In this document: one piece after another, positions 22,488 through 31,005 of the stretch
Position numbering within the stretch: the first letter of the stretch is position 1
Layout: each line of letters opens with the position of its first letter
Source: an uncultured Bacilli bacterium
GTDB lineage: Bacteria; Bacillota_I; Bacilli_A; RF39; UBA660
Direction of reading: 5' to 3'
Length of the DNA: 38,701 nt
Assembly (NCBI GenBank): GCA_947626035.1
Contig: CANQQR010000007.1
Location: 1 to 38,701 of the forward strand
Made by a program: the position numbers and the translations under genes
The notes under the pieces: model-generated
Databases searched by the model: none
Told to the model about the DNA's origin: nothing
The model's input: the letters and a program-made list of their open reading frames with translations, nothing else

Positions 22488-24457
22488 TAACCTCCGTATA
22501 AGTTCTTTTTGCACAAATTGATATAATATGTTAAATCTAATTTTTTCTTATCAAATGTATCTAAGCTATCATTATGAATTATGTTATGTTCACTTGTATT
22601 AGCAATTTTTTGATAACTATCGCCTTTTCGTTTATAAATCCCTCCATATCTTTTATCATTTGTGGCAAAAGCTCTATTTACTTTTTGCGTTTCTATCAAC
22701 CTTTTCTCCCCTGTTTCTCCATACTCATAGTACATTCCTGAATATGTACTACCCATTTTGCATATAATCTGAAATGGAGATAAATCATTATTTTTATAAG
22801 TATCTATGACTGTCTTTTGAACTGGTATATTGTAGATGTAATAATTAACCAGTGCTCTATCTACTATGCTTAATGAGTTTTGTTTAAAGTCTCCTGAATT
22901 AAACTTAGCAAAGCACCCTTTTGCTTCAACATGTCCGTCATTAAATTGTATTGCATAATTATTAACATCTCTTTGTGCTATTTTAGCTATTTTATCTATA
23001 TCAAATGTTAAATTAAATCGTTTTCCAAAGTCATTAACTTTTGTTTCTATTTGTTCATAATTATTTTCATATTTTACTATGATACCATCAGTGTTACTTT
23101 GTATTAATTTGCAGTAAGGCTCTAATTCTAAAATTAACTGTGTTAGAATTAATTGACCATTGATACAAATATTATTAGCCTGTTTGGGGTCATATAGTGG
23201 GTTAAATTCGCTTTTCATTGCCCCAAAGGTACTATTTATCAAAATTTTATAAATTAGCTGTCTTGGGTCTTTTAATGCTTTATATTTGTATCTTGTTTCT
23301 CTTAACTCTTTAAATCTTTCAGGATTTCTACTTGCTGAGCTCATAAAATTGTTGTTTATAATTAAACTCGGATAAAATGCAAACTATCTTACAATTTACC
23401 ATTTTGTAAGGTTGGACTATATCATCTATGCCCACCGCTTCCAATAATGTATCAATAATTATTGTACTTCCTTTCGGAATAGTCTCTACACTTCTTTATA
23501 TTTAATGAAAATATAAATTTAGCACGGGATTGTCCATATATTTGGTGGAGTTCCCCGTTAGCCATATTTTTATATGACACCCTTGATAAGGTTCAATGGG
23601 TTTTAATTTCGCCATTTTGTTAACGAAACATCAATGTGTAAAAAATTTCCAGTACCATTGTAATTTTCTAATGCTCCATGCAAACCCCCGAAAGCATAGA
23701 TATGCGGTACCCCACAAAGATTTAATTTTAATTTACGTTTTTCTATTATTTCATAATCTTCCCCAGTTCTATAATCATATTCAGCTTGTTTATAGAAATC
23801 TTTTACTTCTTTAGGTATTATGTTCCAGTTTATATTAGGGTCATAATCTATATGAAGTCTGTTTGATGGTAATACTATCTTTTCACAATTAAGAACTTTA
23901 GATGCAAGCATCGCTCTAGTTTTTTGTACATCTTGCGCTGGTAGTTTAAATTCTTTTACTATTTCAAACTTTGACTGAAAATAATCTAATCTTTTCAAAA
24001 ATAACATTTCGGTATCTTTAACGTCGTTTTTACAATATTTTATAAGTAATTCTAGTTCTTCTTTAGTACATGGTCTATCTAAGTTAAAGCTAATTGGTGT
24101 TTCAACAATAGACATACCTAAATTGGCTTGGCTAGATTTTAGACCTACCCCTAATGGTAGTTCCTGAATAACATCAAGTGTAATAATATTTAACTTTTGA
24201 TTAGACCTGTTATTGTTTCCTATTAATTTTTTACTTATTTCATATGGGTCATTTCCTAGTAAAATATTTGCTAAAATAACATTGTCGTAATGATAGTTAT
24301 TGAAACCTACAAGAATTGCTTTACTTTCTCGTAATTTATCTATGTAGGTTTCTAACTCTTTTCTATCATTATGTATTACCTTAAAATAATCACTATCTTT
24401 AAATACCATTAACCAGTCATACTTTAATACTTCACAATCGTAAGTGATTATTCTCAT
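22487..24457 (-). CDS. Family B DNA polymerase, two exons joined by a group I intron
   Basis: Exon 1 is 24457-23623 and exon 2 is 23379-22487; joined they give exactly 576 codons (575 residues). The 3'-5' exonuclease has TYDCEV, GFNNYHYDN and YCKNDVKDT. The polymerase has motif A (HIDVSSFYPSLI, formed only by joining the exons), motif B KILINSTFGAM and motif C SNTDGI. The intron falls inside a serine codon of motif A (TCG T/CA). Read without splicing, exon 1 would end with LTKWRN and stop, and exon 2 would appear as a separate gene starting at an internal ATG. ATG at 24455-24457 follows AGGTGG. Confidence 0.9.
23380..23622 (-). ncRNA. Group I self-splicing intron (243 nt, no homing endonuclease)
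   Basis: The minus strand has the conserved core in order: ACGGGGAACTCC, GACAATCCCGTGCTAAATT (Q region), GTGTAGAGACTAT (R) and GATGATATAGTCC (S), where GACTAT pairs with ATAGTC to form P7. Exon end TTTCGT pairs with GCGAAA in the intron to form P1 with the required U.G pair at the splice site. The intron ends in G before CATTTTATCC. Joining at these points restores the polymerase reading frame and motif A. Confidence 0.93.
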
Positions 24458-24465
24458 ACTTCCAC

Positions 24466-24885
24466 CTACTCAACTGGTGTTATAGTATAATTTGAATAAT
24501 CATTTTTAGTTACTTGTTCTACATTTGCTTGATTACCAGCCATGTTGTTAAGACTTTCAGCTAATGTGTCTAAATTTTCAAATGCTTGAAGCGGTAATTC
24601 ATACCCGAAAGCATAAGCTACTTTACCTAGTAATTTAATGCTTCTTTTTACTGTTTTCTCGGTAAAGAAGTAATTAGCATATATACATTTATTTTCATAG
24701 TCTCCGTCCATTACTGTATACTTAAAACTAATCCATTCTGTACCCTTTTCATTACTTTTGTGTGTAACATCTTCTAGTACACATAAGTACACCCCATCAG
24801 GTAACTTTTCAAAATCATCAGCACTATCAGTTGCTGGATTAAACCCCTCCATTACTTCACTCGCTATATCTAATAAATTATTCAT
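24466..24885 (-). CDS. DUF669-like DNA-binding protein
   Basis: The 139-residue protein begins MNNLLDIASEVMEGFNPATD and has LPDGVYLCVLEDV...EWISFKYTVMDGDYENK, the OB-fold-like pattern of the DUF669 family. Such proteins are thought to be phage single-strand DNA-binding proteins. It lies between a Sak4-like ATPase and the polymerase, in a replication-recombination block. AGAGG lies about 9 nt before ATG. Confidence 0.8.
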   Translation of the reverse strand: MNNLLDIASEVMEGFNPATDSADDFEKLPDGVYLCVLEDVTHKSNEKGTEWISFKYTVMDGDYENKCIYANYFFTEKTVKRSIKLLGKVAYAFGYELPLQAFENLDTLAESLNNMAGNQANVEQVTKNDYSNYTITPVE

Positions 24886-24886
24886 T

Positions 24887-25033
24887 TTATTTTTCCTCTC
24901 TTTCTTTATTTTTTAATTTTTTATTTTCTTTACGAATTCTATCAGTGTCATATCTTACTACAATTTCACATAATAGAACTATAGTAATTAAGACAGCAAT
25001 TATAATTCCAAATATAAACTCTAACAGTGTCAT
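24887..25033 (-). CDS. Small membrane protein, 48 residues
   Basis: The ATG overlaps the upstream stop as TAATG. The product has one membrane segment (LLEFIFGIIIAVLITIVLL) followed by a basic, helical tail (RIRKENKKLKNKEREEK). It fills the gap between two recognised genes. No Shine-Dalgarno sequence is strong, so coupled translation is likely. Function unknown. Confidence 0.6.
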   Translation of the reverse strand: MTLLEFIFGIIIAVLITIVLLCEIVVRYDTDRIRKENKKLKNKEREEK

Positions 25034-25716
25034 TATTTCTTCACTGGCTCTAGTTTCACAGTTTTATTTTCTGATGCAAATATACCAGTTATTCCTTTCA
25101 ATATTTTTAGTACATCTTTATCTTTTACGTCACTTTCTACATATACATCGCGCTTGTTATCACATAATTGTAAGTATGATTTTCCTACTTTCCTACACTT
25201 AATAGAAACATCACATCTTCCCATACACATGTTATAGTATTTTTGTTCGAGACTTGGTCTTTGTATTGTTTGATTATCTTCTGTTATTTCCATTACATGT
25301 GAGATAAATATTACGTTATATGGTAGTTGATTTAATCTAACCATAAGTTTTTGCCATGTCATTTTTACTTCTCTGTAACCTTTTCCGTATGGCACTTCTC
25401 CCTCGTCTTCAACTTTATACTTTTCACACACATAGTTTTGTAGCATTGTTTTTATATCGTCTACTAAGTCAATAATAATAGTTTTATAACTATGCTCTCC
25501 TTTTTCAATTTCGTTAAGTGCTTCTACAAAAGTTTTGAAGTCAAATATCTCCACACTAGGTGTATTTACTTTTTTAGCATTTCCATCAGTATTTAAAATT
25601 AGTGGCGATGGAAATTGTCTTGCTAAATATGTTTTCCCACTCATACTTTCTCCCCAGATAAAGAACACTTTTGGTGTGATATCTTTATCTTTTGGCTTAT
25701 TTACTGGTAATATCAT
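25033..25716 (-). CDS. Sak4-like AAA/RecA-type ATPase
   Basis: The 227-residue product has Walker A WGESMSGKTYLAR (about residues 21-33), Walker B-like TIIIDLVDDI, and NVIFISHVME as a sensor strand. Sak4-like proteins act with phage single-strand DNA-binding proteins in strand annealing, and here the DUF669 gene is close. AAGGAGG lies 10 nt before ATG. Confidence 0.8.
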   Translation of the reverse strand: MILPVNKPKDKDITPKVFFIWGESMSGKTYLARQFPSPLILNTDGNAKKVNTPSVEIFDFKTFVEALNEIEKGEHSYKTIIIDLVDDIKTMLQNYVCEKYKVEDEGEVPYGKGYREVKMTWQKLMVRLNQLPYNVIFISHVMEITEDNQTIQRPSLEQKYYNMCMGRCDVSIKCRKVGKSYLQLCDNKRDVYVESDVKDKDVLKILKGITGIFASENKTVKLEPVKK

Positions 25717-25731
25717 TCCTTCATTCCCTCC

Positions 25732-25920
25732 TTAAAAAACTAATTTTACTTTTTCAAATCTATTTACCAATTGTTTAACAGCTTCGTTAATTTGCTTAAA
25801 TATTGTTTCTGTTGGAGAATATATATTTAGCTTTAAAAATATATCTCCAGTTTCGGTGTCTTCCACAAGTTCACTTACTCCCCCAATTGTCCAGTAAACT
25901 TGTACTTTCTTTATATTCAT
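25732..25920 (-). CDS. Small early protein, 62 residues
   Basis: It begins MNIKKVQVYWTIGGVSELVE and is beta-rich, then helical (IFKQINEAVKQLVNRF). AAAAGGAG lies 6 nt before ATG, and it overlaps the YqaJ gene by 4 bp. Function unknown, probably tied to recombination by context. Confidence 0.6.
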   Translation of the reverse strand: MNIKKVQVYWTIGGVSELVEDTETGDIFLKLNIYSPTETIFKQINEAVKQLVNRFEKVKLVF

Positions 25921-26870
25921 TTCTTCTCCTTTTTTGTTATCATAATATAACCCTTTTTGTTTGTTGTTTTTACCTTTTTGTACTTCTCATATATTTCTTT
26001 ATAATCACTTTGTAATTTTTCCACGTCTATTGTTATAGTGTCATAAGACGTAGGATTTACTTTTGTTATATGATACTTTTCTGTATCAACACTCAAAATG
26101 CCTTTTTTATCAAATAAATTATAAAGATTTTCTTTTTCTTTTTTAAACTCATTTGTTAATAAATTGAATTGCTCTAGTTGGTCATTTATTTCTTGAATTT
26201 TGTTACAAGCAGTCATAATATCTGAACCATAGTAATGTTTACAAAATTCTTCTTCTGTCATATCAGGATTAGTTTTAAGTAGTTCAACACATTTTTTAAA
26301 GACTGTAATTTTTTCTTCAATAGTATTCCATAACTCAGTATCACGTTTAATTAATTTAGTAGTTATTCTGCTTGGGTCAAAATCTTTGTTGAAATAAGTT
26401 TCCTCGTTTTCCATGTCATAATCAAGTCCAGAATAGAAGTCTTCTGGTCGTTTATAACCTATTAATAAACATTGATTTTTATCAAAAGTTTCCATATAGA
26501 ACTGACATTGTGGTTCATAATAATCGACATCTAATTCGTCTCCAAAAGTTTTAATTTCTATTATTGGTATATCTGCGGTTTCGTCTATTCCGTCAGTATT
26601 ACCTCTGTAGCCTTTTTCTTCATTTATTATTGTGTCTTCATGATATTTTGTTCCATAGAGACTATTAATGTAGTCACGTATTACTGGTTCCATTATTTGA
26701 CCATATTTAGTATACTCATTACCTTTAAATGGATTAGGAATTATTCCTGCTTTCTCTCTTGCAAATTCATATATTGACTTTCCGTATTTGGTGTTAAAAC
26801 CTAATATCGATGGTAAATCACTACCTCCTATGTATTTTTGTCTATCTATAGTTACATTTGGGTTACTCAT
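25917..26870 (-). CDS. YqaJ-like viral recombinase exonuclease
   Basis: The 317-residue product opens with IDRQKYIGGSDLPSILGFN, the typical start of YqaJ nucleases. The catalytic site is seen as GNTDGI and IIEIKTF (Asp and Glu-x-Lys of the PD-(D/E)xK fold), followed by CQFYMET. It degrades one DNA strand for phage recombination together with the annealing proteins nearby. A coiled coil (about residues 220-260) follows. ATG overlaps the upstream stop as TAATG. Confidence 0.9.
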   Translation of the reverse strand: MSNPNVTIDRQKYIGGSDLPSILGFNTKYGKSIYEFAREKAGIIPNPFKGNEYTKYGQIMEPVIRDYINSLYGTKYHEDTIINEEKGYRGNTDGIDETADIPIIEIKTFGDELDVDYYEPQCQFYMETFDKNQCLLIGYKRPEDFYSGLDYDMENEETYFNKDFDPSRITTKLIKRDTELWNTIEEKITVFKKCVELLKTNPDMTEEEFCKHYYGSDIMTACNKIQEINDQLEQFNLLTNEFKKEKENLYNLFDKKGILSVDTEKYHITKVNPTSYDTITIDVEKLQSDYKEIYEKYKKVKTTNKKGYIMITKKEKK

Positions 26871-27130
26871 TATTTTTCTACCTCCTTTGTATCTAGTATC
26901 GATTTTATTAATTCAAATTCAGGCTCTGATACATCAAGTTTTTTTAGCATAGCTTTTTCTAGTCCAGCTAGTGTTAGAAGTAGCGATAGTGATTTCCCTT
27001 TTAGATTTATGCTACTCATTCCGTTTTTATCTTTTTCTATTGATATCTTACACTCTTCGTTAAGCGCTTTTAAAAGCTTATCATTGAATGTTTTATCGTT
27101 TGAATGTTTTTCAAAAAATTCTTTAATCAT
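26870..27130 (-). CDS. Early protein of unknown function, 86 residues
   Basis: I choose the ATG at 27128-27130 (MIKEFFEKHSNDKTFNDKLL), 6 nt after AAAAGGAG; the longer frame starts inside the upstream gene. The product is helical with LSLLLTLAGLEKAML. No family recognised. Confidence 0.6.
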   Translation of the reverse strand: MIKEFFEKHSNDKTFNDKLLKALNEECKISIEKDKNGMSSINLKGKSLSLLLTLAGLEKAMLKKLDVSEPEFELIKSILDTKEVEK

Positions 27131-28293
27131 AGTTTCTCCTTTTCCCATATTTCATAATTAAAATCTTGCTTTTGATTTAAACTATCATATATGTTTTCTT
27201 CTATCGTATTTTTTGTTATGAATTTATATACAATTACTTTTTTGTTTTGTCCTACACGGTAGCATCTTCCGTAACTTTGATAAAATTCTGTATACGAATC
27301 AGTCGGACTAAAGTAAATTATCAAATTTGCATACGTGAATTCTACCGCTTCGGAGCCACTTTTATAGTTAGCCAAAGTCACTGTATTTTTAATATTTTCC
27401 CACTCATTCTTTTGCGGGTAGTTCTTTTCAGGACCGTTGCATACATAAATTGTTTTCTTTGTTATATTTTTTAAAAGTTCTAATTCTTCGTTGTAATTGT
27501 AAAATATAACAATGTTATCTGTTGTATCTTCTATAAAATCTTTTAAGTATTCTATTTTATCTTTTAAATTCGCATTTAATCTTAACCCGTGTCTAAGTTT
27601 CATTGCATTATCGTAAAGAGTATCTTTATAAATTCTTTTCTTTAGAATAGTGCTGTATACTTTAGAGGGCTCAAAATATACATTTATAAAACTTAAATCA
27701 GGTAAGTCTATGCAGTCTTCTTTAGATAACCTTTTGGAAAATGATTTCCACATATTTAAAAGTTTATTCTCATTTTTCCATGCTTTTATTTCCATATACC
27801 CATTTTCTATACTTGTAATCGCATTACTACGTATAAACTGAGTTTTATTTTTTGTTAAATGAAACATCTTGAAATAATTAATAGCGTCAATCCAACCATT
27901 TGGAATGGGTGTTGCTGATAATCCAACAAATCCAACAGCTATTTTAGTTAAATTGTAACCTGCTTTTCCCCATACACCGGTAGAGTTTTTTAAACGGTGC
28001 ACTTCGTCAAATATTACAAAATAATTTTTATAGTTTAAATATTTTTTATGTAACATATTATAGCTACAGGTTTCATAATTGATGTATGAATAGTGTTCTT
28101 CTATTGTTCGTTGCCACCCATTTTCAAGCAATTTACTTGCCGGCGCTACTATAAGTACAGGGTAATTTCTATAAAATTTTTTATGATGTTCTAATGCCAT
28201 AATAGTTTTACCTAAGCCAGTATCAACATCATAAATCCAATTAGGTTTTACTTTAGTTAAATACTCTTCCTGAAACTTATATAGTGTTAACAT
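27127..28293 (-). CDS. SNF2-type DNA helicase
   Basis: The 388-residue product has Walker A DVDTGLGKTIMALE (about residues 23-36), motif Ia VLIVAPASKLL, DEAH-like VIFDEVHRLKN, motif III GLSATPIPN, and the C-terminal QSYGRCYRVGQNKK (motif VI). It belongs with phage SNF2-family helicases. It overlaps the nuclease gene upstream by 7 bp. AAG stands directly before the ATG but ATG fits the ribosome site. Confidence 0.9.
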   Translation of the reverse strand: MLTLYKFQEEYLTKVKPNWIYDVDTGLGKTIMALEHHKKFYRNYPVLIVAPASKLLENGWQRTIEEHYSYINYETCSYNMLHKKYLNYKNYFVIFDEVHRLKNSTGVWGKAGYNLTKIAVGFVGLSATPIPNGWIDAINYFKMFHLTKNKTQFIRSNAITSIENGYMEIKAWKNENKLLNMWKSFSKRLSKEDCIDLPDLSFINVYFEPSKVYSTILKKRIYKDTLYDNAMKLRHGLRLNANLKDKIEYLKDFIEDTTDNIVIFYNYNEELELLKNITKKTIYVCNGPEKNYPQKNEWENIKNTVTLANYKSGSEAVEFTYANLIIYFSPTDSYTEFYQSYGRCYRVGQNKKVIVYKFITKNTIEENIYDSLNQKQDFNYEIWEKEKL

Positions 28294-28580
28294 CTTAATA
28301 ACCTTTCTATCAGTTCTTTAAATTTATCAAACTCACTTGGTCTTAATATCATTGCAATGCCACCGGATTTTTTAATTAAGTCTATATTAATTTTTTGTAG
28401 TTCAGATACTTTTCCTGTTTCGCTTTTTATCTCTGTTGCTACAAAGAATCCGTTAACACACATTATTAAGTCAGGTATACCTACAGTGGAATATGCATTT
28501 CCAAAATACTTAAAGTAATATATATGTTTGGACCTTAAATACTTTTTCACTTGGTTTTCAAAAAGTTTTTCTGCGGCCAT
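28287..28580 (-). CDS. VRR-NUC nuclease
   Basis: The 97-residue product is the size of a free-standing VRR-NUC domain: EKLFENQVKKYLRSK, GIPDLIMCVNGFFVATEIKSE (the catalytic PD...ExK) and a Q-x-x-x-I-x-x-I-K-K-S-GG helix. It often pairs with a SNF2-type helicase, as here. ATG overlaps the upstream stop as TAATG. Confidence 0.9.
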   Translation of the reverse strand: MAAEKLFENQVKKYLRSKHIYYFKYFGNAYSTVGIPDLIMCVNGFFVATEIKSETGKVSELQKINIDLIKKSGGIAMILRPSEFDKFKELIERLLRC

Positions 28581-29047
28581 TATTTAACTACCTTTACTTC
28601 ATAACCTAATTCTCTTGAGATTTCCTCTACTGTCATTTCTCTAACTTCTGTTCTTGTATATACTGTCCTATACTTTACAGGTCTTTCCACTTTCACAATA
28701 TCTAATGATTTGCCACAACTTCCACCATTAGTTAAGTCATCATTAATAGTCCCATAAGATAAACCTGTTCCAAGAACTCCATTATTATCTATATAGCCAA
28801 CGTCGCCGTTTCTTAATGTTATTCTATCTCCATCTTTTAAATCTTTCTTTGTAAATGTTATTAATTCAAGTTCAAATTCAGGAAACCACCAACAATGCCC
28901 GCTCATTCCCATTCCAGCACCGTCGTGTAAACCTTCATTTTTATTATCAAATTTTACTAAATACAAGATACCTGTATCATTTTTCTCACTGTGTATTATT
29001 GTTCCTTTCCCATATTCTTTTCTATAAACTCTATCTCCAACTTTCAT
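28580..29047 (-). CDS. Early protein of unknown function, 155 residues
   Basis: It starts MKVGDRVYRKEYGKGTIIHS and has a second similar block (LKDGDRITLRNGDVGYID). Both look like small beta-barrel domains. The middle has HDGAGMGMSGHCWWFPE. It may bind nucleic acid, but nothing proves it. ATG is 9 nt from GAGGAGG; an in-frame AAG two codons earlier is too close (3 nt). Confidence 0.6.
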   Translation of the reverse strand: MKVGDRVYRKEYGKGTIIHSEKNDTGILYLVKFDNKNEGLHDGAGMGMSGHCWWFPEFELELITFTKKDLKDGDRITLRNGDVGYIDNNGVLGTGLSYGTINDDLTNGGSCGKSLDIVKVERPVKYRTVYTRTEVREMTVEEISRELGYEVKVVK

Positions 29048-29249
29048 TTCCTTTTACCTCCTCTATAAAGTCGTCTAAGATATTTCCACCTAATGCAGAT
29101 GCTATTAAAAATGTAATAAATCCATATGCTGTCCAACTATACCAATGTCCTGTTATTGCACCACCAATCATCATAATAACGTCATGTCCAATTGTGTATA
29201 TGCATAATACTAAGACAATAGCTTTAAAAACATTGTTCCACTTTATCAT
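29031..29249 (-). CDS. Small membrane protein, 72 residues
   Basis: There are two hydrophobic segments (FKAIVLVLCIYTIGHDVIMM and AYGFITFLIASALGG) joined by GAITGHWYSW. AAGGAG lies 7 nt before ATG. Function unknown; it may alter the host membrane or exclude other phages, but this is a guess from type alone. Confidence 0.6.
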   Translation of the reverse strand: MIKWNNVFKAIVLVLCIYTIGHDVIMMIGGAITGHWYSWTAYGFITFLIASALGGNILDDFIEEVKGNESWR

Positions 29250-29294
29250 TTCTTTTTCTCCTTATTTCTGATATAATTTAGTTATAAATAATTA

Positions 29295-29600
29295 CTAAGA
29301 ATTATTTATTTGTGTGTCTGTTTTTTCAAGTGCGGTAGACACACTTTTTTTATTTGCCATTTTTTGTAAATATGAAACATCTATATTGTAAAAATTTATC
29401 ACTTCTTTTGTTGGTACCAAGTTTCTTGGTAATGTCTTGTTGTATTTCTCTTTTACAATTTCTGTTATTTTTTTCATATCTTCACGTGCTCTGGTATCGC
29501 ACTTGTAACCAATAACCATTAATCCTTTAACGTCTACCCACATGCTGTCTAACACTTTTAATATTTCTTTAGCCGTGGGTTTTTCTTTTGGTTTCTTCAT
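29295..29600 (-). CDS. Early protein of unknown function, 101 residues
   Basis: It begins MKKPKEKPTAKEILKVLDS. The C-terminal part (LPRNLVPTKEVINFYNID) looks like a small helix-turn-helix, so a DNA-binding or excision-related role is possible. AAAAGGAG lies 8 nt before ATG. The 45 bp after its stop hold an AATAATT/AATTATT inverted repeat. Confidence 0.55.
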   Translation of the reverse strand: MKKPKEKPTAKEILKVLDSMWVDVKGLMVIGYKCDTRAREDMKKITEIVKEKYNKTLPRNLVPTKEVINFYNIDVSYLQKMANKKSVSTALEKTDTQINNS

Positions 29601-29630
29601 AAACGATTCTCCTTTTTGATACGAAATTAG

Positions 29631-29915
29631 TTAATGAACTTCTTGTATATGTAATTCGAAGTATAATGTCTCATCAGAAGTATTAATTTCTAAATCCCAA
29701 TAACCCCAAGTATCACTATAAATAAAGTTATAAGTTTTTAATTTTGTATACACATTATCATTCCAAAATCTTTCTAGTTCTTCTAAACTTGTGTTGTCTA
29801 GTGTGAATGACTTATACCTATTTTCTAAATAAACATTGTATTTTTTATTGATATGTAATTTTTTGTTTAGTTTATTTAGCTTTAAAACTTCTTTTATTAT
29901 TTCTTCTAATTTCAT
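29631..29915 (-). CDS. Early protein of unknown function, 94 residues
   Basis: It begins MKLEEIIKEVLKLNKLNKKL and ends with a beta-rich, acidic/aromatic part (WGYWDLEINTSDE). AAAAGGAG is well placed before ATG. It is the second gene of the early operon. Confidence 0.6.
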   Translation of the reverse strand: MKLEEIIKEVLKLNKLNKKLHINKKYNVYLENRYKSFTLDNTSLEELERFWNDNVYTKLKTYNFIYSDTWGYWDLEINTSDETLYFELHIQEVH

Positions 29916-29956
29916 ATCTTCTCCTTTTTGTTTGTTGTGAAATTTTTGTGTTTAGA

Positions 29957-30205
29957 TTAGCCGTCATTTTTGTACAAATTATAAGACAAATAGTCTTGCT
30001 TTAGAGCATTTAAAAAATTGTTTAATTCACTATCGTCAGTTTCCAAAGCTTTTAATATTTTTATAATTAAATCTAGTTCGCAATGTAACAAATCATTTTC
30101 ATACATATTATAAGCTTGCCTAGAAATTCCAAGCTTTTCTGCAATATCATTTTGTGTTAATAGTCTTTGACCTCTAATGCTCTTTAATATTTTATTTGCA
30201 TTCAT
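29957..30205 (-). CDS. Cro-like HTH regulator
   Basis: The 82-residue protein is a single XRE-type helix-turn-helix (LTQNDIAEKLGISRQAYNMY). It is the first gene of the minus-strand early operon, back to back with the CI-like repressor, the position of Cro. TAGGAGG lies 5 nt before ATG. An operator-like sequence lies inside its own 3' coding part (29981-29997). Confidence 0.88.
   Translation of the reverse strand: MNANKILKSIRGQRLLTQNDIAEKLGISRQAYNMYENDLLHCELDLIIKILKALETDDSELNNFLNALKQDYLSYNLYKNDG
29981..29997. promoter_or_regulatory. Operator-like copy inside the Cro-like gene
   Basis: ATAAGACAAATAGTCTT is the exact reverse complement of the core of the operator at 30233-30251. It lies in the C-terminal coding part of the Cro-like gene, about 240 bp from the promoters, a spacing that could allow repressor looping (inference). 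Confidence 0.55.
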
Positions 30206-30228
30206 TGTTTACCTCCTATCTGTCCTCA

Positions 30229-30314
30229 TTATATAAGACTATTTGTCTTATGTCAATAGTCTTTTGACAATTTGTCTTATTTTTATTGATATATTGTCAA
30301 TTTGGGGGTATAAT
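30229..30314. promoter_or_regulatory. Lysis-lysogeny switch: divergent promoters and operators
   Basis: On the minus strand TTGACA (30251-30256) and TATAAT (30229-30234), 17 bp apart, form the early promoter. Between them is the palindrome ATAAGAC-TATTT-GTCTTAT (30233-30251). On the plus strand TTGACA (30264-30269) with TGATAT, or TTGATA (30285) with TATAAT (30309-30314), would express the repressor. A second operator-like pair (AGTCTT...TTGTCTTAT, 30258-30280) and ATTGA/TCAAT half sites overlap these. Repressor at the first operator would block the early promoter directly. Confidence 0.75.
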
Positions 30315-30333
30315 ACTAGCAAAGGAGGGGAAA

Positions 30334-30990
30334 ATGGAAAATAATTTTGCAAGTAATCTTAAACATTTGAGATTACAAAATAATTTAACTCAACAAGAAT
30401 TAGCCAAAAAATTAGGAAAAGATTATTCTACTATTGGTAAATGGGAATTAGGACAACGCAGTCCAATTATGACAGATGTAATAAAAATTGCTAATTTTTT
30501 TAATGTATCTCTTGAAAAATTAATAGGGTTTTCTACTATTTATGACAACGCAGAGATTATGCCTATTACAAATGATACAGTGCAAATACCTGTACTAGGT
30601 ACTATTAAAGCTGGTATACCAATCGAAGCACAAGAAGATATTTTAGAATATATAGAAATACCTAAACAATGGACCAAAGGCGGAAGAAGCTTTTATGGTC
30701 TTAAAATAAGTGGCGATAGTATGTTCCCTAAATATAGTGAAAAAGATATTGTTATATTTGAACAGACAAATGACTACTCTATTGCTAATAATAAAGACTG
30801 CGCTATTATGGTAAATGGATTTGATGCTACTTTTAAAAATGTCACTATAAATGAAAATGGTATTATGTTGATACCACTTAATCCTAATAATCAGGACAAC
30901 TACTTACCTACTTTTTATAATAAAGAACAAATAGAAAATTTACCTGTTAGGATTATTGGTATAGCTAGAGAAAAAAGAACTAGATTATGA
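30334..30990 (+). CDS. CI-like repressor with S24 peptidase domain
   Basis: The 218-residue protein has an N-terminal XRE helix-turn-helix (LTQQELAKKLGKDYSTIGKW, residues about 15-34) and a C-terminal LexA/CI self-cleavage domain. GTIKAGIP holds the expected Ala-Gly cleavage site. GDSMFPKY carries the catalytic Ser, and a Lys follows about 45 residues later. It keeps the prophage silent and would be cut after DNA damage through RecA. ATG at 30334 follows AAAGGAGG; the longer frame upstream runs through the promoter. Confidence 0.92.
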   Translation: MENNFASNLKHLRLQNNLTQQELAKKLGKDYSTIGKWELGQRSPIMTDVIKIANFFNVSLEKLIGFSTIYDNAEIMPITNDTVQIPVLGTIKAGIPIEAQEDILEYIEIPKQWTKGGRSFYGLKISGDSMFPKYSEKDIVIFEQTNDYSIANNKDCAIMVNGFDATFKNVTINENGIMLIPLNPNNQDNYLPTFYNKEQIENLPVRIIGIAREKRTRL

Positions 30991-31005
30991 AAGGAAGTGA
31001 AAAAA

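Noticed and set aside
22487-24457. Two separate or broken polymerase genes
   Set aside because: A group I intron core lies between them and exact joining restores motif A and the frame.
28291-28296. AAG directly before ATG in some early genes (also near 18,047 and late at 4,970) as AAG starts
   Set aside because: ATG itself is at a usable distance and A/G-rich sequence before ATG is common, so these are not evidence for AAG starts.
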